Virus record (IMG/VR): IMGVR_UViG_3300042350_004191
Span: 146,587 to 210,586 of that record
Strand: one strand, 5' to 3'
Source of the DNA: a virus
DNA length: 64,000 nucleotides
Made by a program: the position numbers and the translations under genes. Positions 45,744 to 52,381 of this stretch are shown one piece after another. The notes beneath the pieces were generated by a model. It was not told the DNA's origin, did no database searches, and saw only the letters and a program-made list of their open reading frames with translations. Numbering within the stretch: the stretch's first letter is position 1; each line of letters starts with the position of its first letter.

Positions 45744-45828
45744 GGAAGCGTACTCAAGCGGCTTAAGAGAACTGTCTACTAAACAGTCGAACAGAAATGT
45801 TCCGTGAGTTCGAATCTCACCGCTTCCG
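45744..45828 (+). tRNA. tRNA-Ser, apparent anticodon ACU
   Basis: 85 bases with a 7-bp acceptor (GGAAGCG/CGCTTCC), D-arm with GG, anticodon stem ACTGT/ACAGT, a long class II variable arm (GAACA-GAAA-TGTTC), T-loop TTCGAAT and discriminator G, all as in serine tRNAs. The loop CTACTAA gives anticodon ACU at 45778-45780 in place of the usual GCU. CCA is not encoded. Confidence 0.88.
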
Positions 45829-45841
45829 TATATTAATACCA

Positions 45842-45870
45842 TTGATTTTTTATAACAACCTTGTTAATTA
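45842..45870 (+). promoter_or_regulatory. sigma70-like promoter, leaderless GTG
   Basis: TTGATT, 17-base spacer, TAATTA; the GTG start is 5 bases after the -10 box. The promoter covers an alternative upstream TTG start, which is therefore unlikely. Confidence 0.5.
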
Positions 45871-45875
45871 TTAAT

Positions 45876-46094
45876 GTGAAAAAATACGCAATTAATATTA
45901 AATTCAAAAATCGTAATTTTAAATTAAATATTCTACCAAAAGGACATGATTCTTTTGATTTAGAAATGGAAGTTAAAGGAGTTTTAACAGGTCAAGATTT
46001 TCAAGAACTAAGAAAGTATCTTATTGATGAAGGTTATGTTGATGCAGCGAAAAGTTGGATTAAAGGTGAGAGCTATTTAGCTGAAGAATTATAG
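45876..46094 (+). CDS. hypothetical protein, 72 aa
   Basis: Not recognised. A small alpha/beta protein (basic N-terminal strands, then an acidic helix, LRKYLIDEGYVDAAKSW). The GTG at 45876 is chosen over a TTG 15 bases upstream because the promoter -10 box overlaps that TTG. It lies between two tRNA genes; its stop is just before tRNA-Asp. Confidence 0.62.
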   Translation: MKKYAINIKFKNRNFKLNILPKGHDSFDLEMEVKGVLTGQDFQELRKYLIDEGYVDAAKSWIKGESYLAEEL

Positions 46095-46168
46095 GGAGTT
46101 ATAGCTCAATTGGTTAGAGTGTCGCCCTGTCACGGCGAAGGTTGCGAGTTCGAGCCTCGTTGACTCCG
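46095..46168 (+). tRNA. tRNA-Asp (GUC)
   Basis: 74 bases; acceptor GGAGTTA/TGACTCC, anticodon loop CTGTCAC (GTC at 46129-46131), T-loop TTCGAGC, discriminator G. CCA is not encoded. It begins immediately after the stop of the upstream gene. Confidence 0.94.
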
Positions 46169-46180
46169 TTTTAACGATAG

Positions 46181-46187
46181 GTAAATA
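46181..46187 (+). promoter_or_regulatory. late promoter box GTAAATA
   Basis: GTAAATA, 6 bases before the ATG of a 41-residue gene. Confidence 0.5.
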
Positions 46188-46193
46188 CTGTTA

Positions 46194-46319
46194 ATGGAGC
46201 TAAAAAAATACAATTTAAAAGAATTGTATGAAATTGCAGAATGGGCTGCTAATATAGGTTTTTATTTCTTAACGAAAGAAATTATCAAGGAAATAAAAAA
46301 CAGGAAAGATAAAAATTAA
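46194..46319 (+). CDS. small late protein, 41 aa, capsid-targeting-like
   Basis: The sequence starts MELKKYNLKELYEIAEWAAN: an amphipathic helix ending in IAE, identical in its last three residues to the T4 internal-protein leader. The remainder is a short basic helix. A late box at the usual spacing supports its reality. It overlaps the stop of the convergent gene by 4 bases. Confidence 0.55.
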   Translation: MELKKYNLKELYEIAEWAANIGFYFLTKEIIKEIKNRKDKN

Positions 46320-46903
46320 GCTACATATCTCGTTATGTAGTATTGGATTTTTTGAATAAAACCCGAAAACTTGTAAAGTAATTTTGCTACGATATTCCAA
46401 AACTTTTCCCAACCAATTTTTCTTAAGACTTTTTTGATTCGATTCCATAATTTTTTTTGTTCTTCGTTATGTTCTTTTTGCCATTCTTCAATAGAAAATT
46501 TGTTAGATTCTGTTCTTTTAAATTCTAACAATTCAATTTTATCTAACTTTCCATAGATAAAATATGCAGCGAAATCTACCCAAAAATCTTCTTTATCGTT
46601 AAGCTCTTCGTAAGCATAGAACTTTAACACACCGTGAAAGTCTATTTTTTTATTATAACGCTTTTTCTCTTCAAAATCTGCAACATGCCAAGGAACATCC
46701 CTTTGATCTTCTGGTACAGGGATCCAATCTCCTTCGACTACTTCTTCAAAAAGATAACCTCTTTTATCAATAAAATAATGTCCCATATAGTTTTCCAAAG
46801 CTTTTGTTTGGAAGCTGACCTTATCCCAATTAATATTAAGATCTTTGAGTTCCTTACTTAAAGGAAGCTTTCTTTTAATTTTTATTGAATCAAACATTCC
46901 CAT
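46316..46903 (-). CDS. conserved phage hypothetical protein, 195 aa
   Basis: The N terminus (MGMFDSIKIKRKLPLSKELK, then VSFQTKALENYM) recurs in unrelated large phages, but the function is unknown. The C-terminal 60 residues form basic, tryptophan-rich amphipathic helices that could contact membrane or nucleic acid. A strong Shine-Dalgarno site (GGAGGA at 46912-46917) lies 8 bases before the ATG, in contrast to the leaderless genes of the window. Confidence 0.7.
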   Translation of the reverse strand: MGMFDSIKIKRKLPLSKELKDLNINWDKVSFQTKALENYMGHYFIDKRGYLFEEVVEGDWIPVPEDQRDVPWHVADFEEKKRYNKKIDFHGVLKFYAYEELNDKEDFWVDFAAYFIYGKLDKIELLEFKRTESNKFSIEEWQKEHNEEQKKLWNRIKKVLRKIGWEKFWNIVAKLLYKFSGFIQKIQYYITRYVA

Positions 46904-46904
46904 T

Positions 46905-47069
46905 TTATTGTTCCTCCCACTTTGGTAATTCTACATCGTTAATTGGTGCGAAATATTCATCTATCTTTTTTTCAATTCTAGAAAAACGATATTCGCTAGA
47001 AATTAAAAATCCTAGTTGGATTATTAAAATAGACATTATAGCAAATGTTACAGTATTAAAGTTTTTCAT
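46905..47069 (-). CDS. small single-TM protein, 54 aa
   Basis: MKNFNTVTFAIMSILII start, one hydrophobic segment at residues about 6-24, then a charged coiled-coil-like helix and an acidic C terminus (VELPKWEEQ). Its 3' end contains the Shine-Dalgarno site of the next gene. Function unknown. Confidence 0.58.
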   Translation of the reverse strand: MKNFNTVTFAIMSILIIQLGFLISSEYRFSRIEKKIDEYFAPINDVELPKWEEQ

Positions 47070-47085
47070 ATCTTATATAGTATCA

Positions 47086-47937
47086 TTACTTGTTATAGTT
47101 TTCAATAGCCTTTTTCATAGCTGTTTTGATATCAGATAAACCTAATCCCAAATCATTGATTTTTTTGGTACTTAAAACACAGTTACTTCTAGCAACTCTA
47201 AAATTGGCATCTTGCAATGAAACAAAGTTCCAGTTGGGATTTTCAAGATTGTTTTCTTTAAGAAGATCAACCACTTCTTGTGCATTGATTGTACCACTAT
47301 TCACAACATTATACACACCAGTTGGTGGTCTTTCTTTAAAGCAGCAGCAAGAAATAAACTTATAAGTGAAATTAACAAGTTCATCAATATTTGTTAAAGA
47401 ATTTTTCATATTGATGAGATTGTTATAATTCAACAATTTCCACAGGTAATTTTTAGGCTCTGCAACCGAATTAAAAGGAATTCTGATTCTGAAAATATAA
47501 CGATCCATGTGTGCTGTTAATTTCTCGAAGATATCTTTTGTTTTAGAATAAAAAGAACTATAGTATTGTTCAATACCAAAATTTGAAGGATCTTCTTCAG
47601 TAAATTCTTTATCATAACCATTATAGATACAGCCAGAACCTATATGAATAATAGGTATTCTCATTTTATTAGCAGCCTTGGTTAATAGTATAGGGACTTC
47701 TACATTATATTTGAAACACTCTGCTTTTTGATCTTCACAAGCGTCTACATTTGGCTTTCCGGTAAAACCAGAAGTATTAACAATATATTCTGGTTTTTCA
47801 CTTACTAAAAATTCTTTAAACGCCGAAAAGTTTGAATAGTCTAAACTTCTTTTTGAGTGATGAATAATTTCGTGGTTTGTATTGGCTTTTGCTAAATAGT
47901 TTCCAATATATCCTTTTCCTAAGATTGCAATTTTCAT
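47086..47937 (-). CDS. NAD(P)-dependent epimerase/dehydratase or RmlD-like reductase
   Basis: 283 residues, extended short-chain dehydrogenase fold. The Rossmann glycine motif is GKGYIGNYL (residues 7-15), the catalytic serine region is HIGSGCIYNG (about 97-106), and the YxxxK motif is YSSFYSKTK (about 125-133). Relatives reduce or epimerise nucleotide sugars such as dTDP-rhamnose precursors. It could serve surface-sugar synthesis together with the glycosyltransferase at the window start, but no other sugar-nucleotide enzymes are near. It overlaps the upstream gene by 4 bases. Confidence 0.8.
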   Translation of the reverse strand: MKIAILGKGYIGNYLAKANTNHEIIHHSKRSLDYSNFSAFKEFLVSEKPEYIVNTSGFTGKPNVDACEDQKAECFKYNVEVPILLTKAANKMRIPIIHIGSGCIYNGYDKEFTEEDPSNFGIEQYYSSFYSKTKDIFEKLTAHMDRYIFRIRIPFNSVAEPKNYLWKLLNYNNLINMKNSLTNIDELVNFTYKFISCCCFKERPPTGVYNVVNSGTINAQEVVDLLKENNLENPNWNFVSLQDANFRVARSNCVLSTKKINDLGLGLSDIKTAMKKAIENYNK

Positions 47938-48176
47938 ATAAAATTTAATTTTTCTTTTTTAGATTCTTCTAAGAGTTTATCTTTTAAAAAATCTAGTATA
48001 AGTTTAACATCATCATCGTCTAAGTCAAGTTCTAGTTTTGATTCATCATATTTCGAACCATAATTAAATTCCAAAATTAATTTCACAGGAGGTTCTACCC
48101 AATTTAAAAGTTTTCCTGAAAAGTCCGAATAGTATACAGCTTCTTCGTTTTCGGAAGGTTTTGTAACTTTTTTCAT
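47934..48176 (-). CDS. hypothetical acidic protein, 80 aa
   Basis: Not recognised. Acidic, with an LELDLDDDDVKLILDFLKD stretch. It is translationally coupled to the SDR gene downstream. No motif suggests a function. Confidence 0.6.
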   Translation of the reverse strand: MKKVTKPSENEEAVYYSDFSGKLLNWVEPPVKLILEFNYGSKYDESKLELDLDDDDVKLILDFLKDKLLEESKKEKLNFI

Positions 48177-48199
48177 TAAAATACTTTACATTATTAAAA

Positions 48200-48475
48200 T
48201 TAATATTCAATACCTAATACTGTAAAAACGTTGGACTTCAATTCTCCACCAAAATGATTATAATCAAATGTAATCTTTCCGCCTAAATAGAATATCCACT
48301 TTTTATGTAGTGGTTCGTATAGATTTAATCGATATTCTGGACCAAATCTATGTGTAAGTTTTTCTTCATCTCCTTGTTTAGTATATGTAGTATCACCTTT
48401 AAACTTAACATCTAAATCTACGGCATAACTAATGTTAGCCATAACTATCAATATTAATAAAGTTTTTATACCCAT
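48200..48475 (-). CDS. exported beta-rich protein with signal peptide, 91 aa
   Basis: Residues 1-18 are a typical signal peptide (KTLLILIVMANISYA, cleavage after Ala-18). The mature part has alternating hydrophobic strands (YRLNLYEPL, WIFYLGGKITFDYN, VFTVLGIEY) ending in an aromatic residue, as in outer-membrane or periplasmic beta proteins. Its start overlaps the thyX stop. An envelope role such as superinfection exclusion or lysis support is possible but unproven. Confidence 0.68.
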   Translation of the reverse strand: MGIKTLLILIVMANISYAVDLDVKFKGDTTYTKQGDEEKLTHRFGPEYRLNLYEPLHKKWIFYLGGKITFDYNHFGGELKSNVFTVLGIEY

Positions 48476-49113
48476 GATAATGCTTTTGATGTGTTGGGAA
48501 AATTATTTATAAAAATATCTTTAATTTTAAAAGCGATTTCTCTGTGCTCTTTCTGTGTATCTTCGTTAGCTCTTAAGTCTATGTAATGAATCCAAGAACG
48601 AATAGAACCAGACATATACATAGTTGTACTAGTGTTTAACGGTAAAACCATTCTTGCACATTCTTTAGCAATTCCTTTACTAATTAATTTATTATATAAA
48701 TCTAAACTTTGGTGTTGTAAACGATCTATATCTTCAAATACTTCCAAATGTTCTGAAATATTAATAGGCTCATCACCAACTTGTCTATTTGTTTTACCTT
48801 GTTTTCGTAATTCAATCCTTTCTAGTTCTGTTGCGGTTGAATAACGTTGACTAAATTCTTGAAATGAAAAACTGCGATGTCTTAAAATTTGTGCAGCAAT
48901 AGCTCTACTTGTTTGTATTTCCATACACATAGAAACCATTTCAAAAGGACTCCAGTGTTTATGTTTAATAAGATAGCTCAAAAGCTTTGGAGCAGTTTCT
49001 GTGTTAAGTTGGTTAGAAGGATTACTAACCCTTGCACAGTAAGCTATTAATTCTTCAGGACTGCTCATACCAGTTGTTACTGGGTTTGATAAGGATATAA
49101 GTTTAACGTTCAT
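48466..49113 (-). CDS. thyX: flavin-dependent thymidylate synthase
   Basis: 215 residues. The ThyX signature is complete: RHRSFSFQEFSQRYS (residues 78-92). It methylates dUMP to dTMP using FAD, NADPH and methylene-tetrahydrofolate and returns tetrahydrofolate, so no phage dihydrofolate reductase is required. It completes the route from dUTPase to thymine. It overlaps the genes on both sides (4 and 10 bases), forming a tight operon. Confidence 0.95.
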   Translation of the reverse strand: MNVKLISLSNPVTTGMSSPEELIAYCARVSNPSNQLNTETAPKLLSYLIKHKHWSPFEMVSMCMEIQTSRAIAAQILRHRSFSFQEFSQRYSTATELERIELRKQGKTNRQVGDEPINISEHLEVFEDIDRLQHQSLDLYNKLISKGIAKECARMVLPLNTSTTMYMSGSIRSWIHYIDLRANEDTQKEHREIAFKIKDIFINNFPNTSKALSWV

Positions 49114-49325
49114 GATTTTCTAGGTAACAAAATAGCATATTCATCAGAATCATCTAAATTAACTTCTCTATATTCCCCCATCCAAGGCTTATGATCCTTG
49201 TTATATTCAATAGGAACATATTCAATATGCGTAACTTCATCAAAATCTCCCTCATAGCCATCTACGACAACTTTTAAGTCTTGATCTTGTTGTTTTAAAA
49301 TCTCAATAAGTTTTCTTACTGTCAT
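49110..49325 (-). CDS. conserved hypothetical protein, 71 aa
   Basis: VRKLIEILKQQDQDLKVVVDGYEGDFDE is a pattern common to small bacterial and phage proteins of unknown function. It is coupled to thyX and to the small membrane protein upstream (overlaps of 4 and 23 bases). Confidence 0.7.
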   Translation of the reverse strand: MTVRKLIEILKQQDQDLKVVVDGYEGDFDEVTHIEYVPIEYNKDHKPWMGEYREVNLDDSDEYAILLPRKS

Positions 49326-49470
49326 TTTCTTTTAAAATTCTAATCTCTTCTAATGTTTCTTGTTTGAATTTTTCAAAATCTTCTTTGAAAAAGAGATCAA
49401 TAAAAATGTTAGTTAATACATACGCTAACACAGGTATACATAAAAAAGTTATAATCAATATTTTTTTCAT
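49303..49470 (-). CDS. small membrane-anchored protein, 55 aa
   Basis: Starts MKKILIITFLCIPVLAYVL: either a signal peptide without a clear cleavage site or an N-terminal anchor. It is followed by an acidic coiled-coil-like helix (FKEDFEKFKQETLEEIRILK). It overlaps both neighbouring genes. Its layout resembles the 54-residue protein at 47.0 kb. Confidence 0.55.
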   Translation of the reverse strand: MKKILIITFLCIPVLAYVLTNIFIDLFFKEDFEKFKQETLEEIRILKENDSKKTY

Positions 49471-49622
49471 ATACAAACTAATGCTTTTTTATCTTTTGGT
49501 TCTATAGGTTTTGGTGTCTGATCATTTTGATCAGAACCAAAACACTCTATTAAAAAAACTATTAATATCAGCAAGCCAAAAGCAAACCAAAATTTCCATG
49601 TATTCTTAAAATAAGAATTCAT
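49467..49622 (-). CDS. small single-TM protein, 51 aa
   Basis: MNSYFKNTWKFWFAFGLLIL start; one hydrophobic segment at residues about 10-30, then an acidic, proline-rich tail. An in-frame upstream ATG would overlap the preceding gene by 62 bases and is less likely. It overlaps the next gene by 4 bases. Confidence 0.55.
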   Translation of the reverse strand: MNSYFKNTWKFWFAFGLLILIVFLIECFGSDQNDQTPKPIEPKDKKALVCI

Positions 49623-49623
49623 A

Positions 49624-50385
49624 TTATGTCCAGAAAAACTCTCTGTTTTTAACAAACCAATTAATAGTTTTTGTGTCTGTATCAAACAATTCTTTTTCGA
49701 GTTTGTTATGTTTACTATATGTTGCTTCGTAATTAAAAACGCCTTTTTTCTCTACAGGTTTTTTTGTTGCTTCATCTAAAGCTATCTCAATTTTTTGTAG
49801 ATGTTTTGGTCTATTAATCTCGATCCATTCAATAACTTGTTTAAGTTCTTTATAAAACTTTTTATGAGTTTTATCGGACTCCCAATTAACATGTCCCTGT
49901 GAAACTTCTTCATGAAAGAAATCTGAAATAAGAGCGAAATTTGAAGTTACGACTAAATCAGTAATATCGCCCCACTCATGCCTCGGTAAAACTTTTCTCC
50001 AACGAGGGTGACATGGTTTAATGTAATTTCTTACAGCCCATTTTAAATCACGCAACGGCCAGTAGAGTTTAGTCTTAACGAGTGCATAAGCAGGGTTAGA
50101 GTAGCTAAAAATCCAATAACGAAAAAAATATTGAATAGGGTATTCTTGTTTAATTTGTTTATAGAAATCTGCCCATCCTTTTTCTTTTGTTTCTTTTCTT
50201 CCAAAAAAATCAAAAGGTAAAGAAATAGGAGGTTTGTATAAACCATACCATTCTCTTTCTTTTTTAGACTTAGAGAAATATTCATCAACAGTTTTTACAT
50301 TGATACTCGGAATTCTTAAAAGATTAAATCTTTTTTTTCTCATATCAGGTAAGTTTATACTTTTAGTAAGTGTGTCTTTATTCAT
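49624..50385 (-). CDS. conserved phage hypothetical protein, 253 aa
   Basis: Tryptophan- and lysine-rich. The central YIKPCHPRWRKVLPRHEWGD segment recurs in large phages, but the function is unknown. There is no P-loop or recognisable metal site. It may be cytoplasmic, since no membrane segment is seen. Confidence 0.7.
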   Translation of the reverse strand: MNKDTLTKSINLPDMRKKRFNLLRIPSINVKTVDEYFSKSKKEREWYGLYKPPISLPFDFFGRKETKEKGWADFYKQIKQEYPIQYFFRYWIFSYSNPAYALVKTKLYWPLRDLKWAVRNYIKPCHPRWRKVLPRHEWGDITDLVVTSNFALISDFFHEEVSQGHVNWESDKTHKKFYKELKQVIEWIEINRPKHLQKIEIALDEATKKPVEKKGVFNYEATYSKHNKLEKELFDTDTKTINWFVKNREFFWT

Positions 50386-50406
50386 AGTTAAAATGTATAT
50401 ATGCTT

Positions 50407-50682
50407 TTAAAGTTCCCAAGCATCCGCATCACAGTCCCAATGTCTATTATCATAAAAATTTAATGTAAATTCTAGTCCTAAGAAACAAATCTCAAAACGA
50501 ATACCCGCATGATCTTTGCCTGTGAAGCTCATATCTAATTCTAATTTAAATAAAAAATAATTAGAATATAAAATTTCAAGTTCTAATGATTTATTTTTTG
50601 TTAAAGGTCTGTAAAAAGATAATAGAGTTTTAAATTTGTTTTTCTTTTGGAAGAAATTATAAACATGTATTAAAACTAGCAT
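50407..50682 (-). CDS. conserved phage hypothetical protein, 91 aa
   Basis: The C-terminal half (SFTGKDHAGIRFEICFLGLE, then NFYDNRHWD) is a motif found in small proteins of many large phages, function unknown. It has a consensus leaderless promoter. Confidence 0.7.
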   Translation of the reverse strand: MLVLIHVYNFFQKKNKFKTLLSFYRPLTKNKSLELEILYSNYFLFKLELDMSFTGKDHAGIRFEICFLGLEFTLNFYDNRHWDCDADAWEL

Positions 50683-50688
50683 TGTGTT

Positions 50689-50717
50689 ATAATAATATAA
50701 CTGGCAATAAAAGTCAA
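50689..50717 (-). promoter_or_regulatory. sigma70-like promoter, leaderless
   Basis: TTGACT, 17-base spacer, TATTAT; the ATG begins 6 bases after the -10 box. It is back-to-back with the late box at 50727. Confidence 0.6.
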
Positions 50718-50726
50718 GAAATTTGG

Positions 50727-50733
50727 GTAAATA
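50727..50733 (+). promoter_or_regulatory. late promoter box GTAAATA
   Basis: GTAAATATTT context, 6 bases before the ATG of a three-gene set of small late proteins. Confidence 0.5.
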
Positions 50734-50739
50734 TTTTAT

Positions 50740-50910
50740 ATGAATAAATCATTCGAAACTTTCTTTGGAGAAATTATTGAAGAAGAAAAAGCAAAAAGAG
50801 ATCGCTGTTTAAAAAAAGCTGATCAAGTCTATGGTAAAAAAACAAGTGCATACAAATCTGGTGCTGTAGTAAAATGTCGCCAAGGTAAAATATGGAAAAA
50901 GAAAAAATAA
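50740..50910 (+). CDS. small basic late protein, 56 aa, capsid-targeting-like
   Basis: Starts MNKSFETFFGEIIEEEK: an amphipathic helix ending in IEE. The mature part is basic, with cysteines (RCLKKADQVYG; VVKCRQGKIWKKKK), a pattern common in small cyanophage-like proteins. It overlaps the next gene by 19 bases. It is probably packaged and DNA-binding. Confidence 0.62.
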   Translation: MNKSFETFFGEIIEEEKAKRDRCLKKADQVYGKKTSAYKSGAVVKCRQGKIWKKKK

Positions 50911-51167
50911 ACCTAAAAGAAATCTTATTTGAAGTTTTAGAAGAAGGTTTTGAAAAAGAAGAGAAGCAAGGTCTTCATGGTTGGTTTTCTAGAAATAAGG
51001 GTAAGGGTTGGGTAGATTGTAAAACTGGAAAGCCTTGTGGTAGACAGAAAGGTGAAAAAAGAAGAAGTTATCCTGCTTGCCGCCCAACCAAATCTATGTG
51101 CAATTCTAGAAAAAGACATAAAAAAGGATCTAAAAGAATTTCTTGGAAAAAAGGAGATAAAGCATGA
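50892..51167 (+). CDS. small basic late protein, DUF5872-like, capsid-targeting-like
   Basis: 91 residues. N terminus INLKEILFEVLEEGF (ends LEE). The mature part LHGWFSRNKGKGWVDCK, PCGR and YPACRPTKSMC is the pattern of the DUF5872-type proteins common in T4-like cyanophages. It is strongly basic with five cysteines. It overlaps both neighbours, forming a late three-gene operon. Confidence 0.7.
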   Translation: MEKEKINLKEILFEVLEEGFEKEEKQGLHGWFSRNKGKGWVDCKTGKPCGRQKGEKRRSYPACRPTKSMCNSRKRHKKGSKRISWKKGDKA

Positions 51168-51391
51168 ATTTAATAAAAATTATAGAAGAGGAGTTATCTG
51201 AGAAAAAAACTTATGTTGTTTCTAGTTATAAATTTGGATATAAAAAAGAGACACAAGCTTCTTCTGAAAGAGAAGCAAAAAGTAATGTAGCTTTTAATTT
51301 TGCTGAAGAGTTTTCTAAAAAAACTGGAAAACCTGAAGGAGTTCTTAGAAAAGATTTTTTTAATTCTGCTACAGTTAGAATTAAAAAGTAG
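51164..51391 (+). CDS. small late protein, 75 aa, capsid-targeting-like
   Basis: Starts MNLIKIIEEELSEKK, very similar to the start of the 134-residue protein at 35.1 kb (MNLKDIIEE). A good Shine-Dalgarno site (AAGGAG) lies upstream, inside the previous gene. The rest is basic and beta-poor. It converges on tRNA-Met. Confidence 0.62.
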   Translation: MNLIKIIEEELSEKKTYVVSSYKFGYKKETQASSEREAKSNVAFNFAEEFSKKTGKPEGVLRKDFFNSATVRIKK

Positions 51392-51460
51392 CGGGAGAGG
51401 GAATCGAACCCCCGACCTTCTGGTTATGAGCCAGACTATCTACCACTGATAATATCCCGC
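51391..51460 (-). tRNA. tRNA-Met or Ile2 (CAU)
   Basis: About 70 bases; acceptor GCGGGA/TCCCGC, anticodon loop CTCATAA (CAU), T-loop TTCGATT. The D-arm is short and the seventh acceptor pair is irregular. Initiator, elongator and lysidine-type Ile cannot be distinguished with confidence. Confidence 0.82.
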
Positions 51461-51468
51461 AATTTAAA

Positions 51469-51540
51469 AGCCCCTGTAGAGATTTGCGCTCTACTCTCCC
51501 GATTACAAATCGGGTGCATCGCTATCTATGCTTCAAGGGC
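51469..51540 (-). tRNA. tRNA-Thr (UGU) with unusual T-loop
   Basis: 72 bases; acceptor GCCCTTG/CAGGGGC with one G-U pair, anticodon stem CCCGA/TCGGG with loop TTTGTAA (UGU). The T-arm stem TAGAG/CTCTA encloses CGCAAAT where TTCRAAT is expected. Confidence 0.82.
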
Positions 51541-51546
51541 GATATT

Positions 51547-51795
51547 TTACTTACTTTTCTTTTTTGTTTTCTTTTTTAAAGCTGACAATTCTTTACTTAA
51601 TTGTTTAGATGTTGTGCGAATATATGAATTTGTATCTTTTTTAGGTCCACTAAATTCTATTAAATATCTAAACCAACGAAAACCGATTTTAAAATAAGAA
51701 CCACCATTAAAGTATGATAATTTAGGAATGGGTTTTGAATCAAAAACAGGAATTTTACCAGACCACACCGAATACTTAGAAAAATTTAAAATCAT
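51547..51795 (-). CDS. hypothetical protein, 82 aa
   Basis: Not recognised. Aromatic- and lysine-rich with a basic C-terminal tail (KKKTKKKSK). It follows the metallopeptidase-like gene by 1 base. Confidence 0.6.
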   Translation of the reverse strand: MILNFSKYSVWSGKIPVFDSKPIPKLSYFNGGSYFKIGFRWFRYLIEFSGPKKDTNSYIRTTSKQLSKELSALKKKTKKKSK

Positions 51796-51796
51796 A

Positions 51797-52381
51797 TTAT
51801 TTGTATAAATTTAGATACTTCTCGTAATTTTTCAAGTATTCATTTTTAGGTAAAAAAACTTTTGGCATTTTTCCATAAATTTTTTTATTTTGATACGGAA
51901 ACGGATACCATTTTTTATCTCTATAAGTTGCCCAATACGACAAAATATACGCATTCGCTTTTTGAATGTATGTTTCTTTATCAAATGGAATTTTATATTT
52001 TATATATTTTTTAACAGTTCTTATTTCACAATCAAGTTCCAATAAAATTGCGCTATTAATAGATTTTAATAGGTTTTTTTCTTTTATATTTTCACCCTTT
52101 AACCATTTATCTAAAGAATCTATCGGGTCTGAATTTTTAACCCATAAAGATTTTTTATCTAAAAATTGGTCCATGTGACAAGATTCATGAATAAGAATAG
52201 AAATCCATTCAGATTCTTTTTTGTTTACCGATGCAGCCAAAGTTGTTTCATCAAAAAAACCACTACATTCGATCTGTTCATTAAGTCGAATGGTTTTTTC
52301 AGCAACCAAACTAAGATTAATTTTGTTTTTGATACAAGTGACAGCTATATCACCTAATAAGTTTTTAAGATTGTTTTTCAT
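51797..52381 (-). CDS. putative zinc metallopeptidase (HExxH), 194 aa
   Basis: HESCHMDQF at about residue 64-72 is a zinc-binding helix. A later LLELDCE (about 113-119) could give the third ligand, as in gluzincin-type folds. No signal peptide, so it is probably cytoplasmic. It overlaps the upstream gene by 17 bases. Substrate unknown. Confidence 0.62.
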   Translation of the reverse strand: MKNNLKNLLGDIAVTCIKNKINLSLVAEKTIRLNEQIECSGFFDETTLAASVNKKESEWISILIHESCHMDQFLDKKSLWVKNSDPIDSLDKWLKGENIKEKNLLKSINSAILLELDCEIRTVKKYIKYKIPFDKETYIQKANAYILSYWATYRDKKWYPFPYQNKKIYGKMPKVFLPKNEYLKNYEKYLNLYK

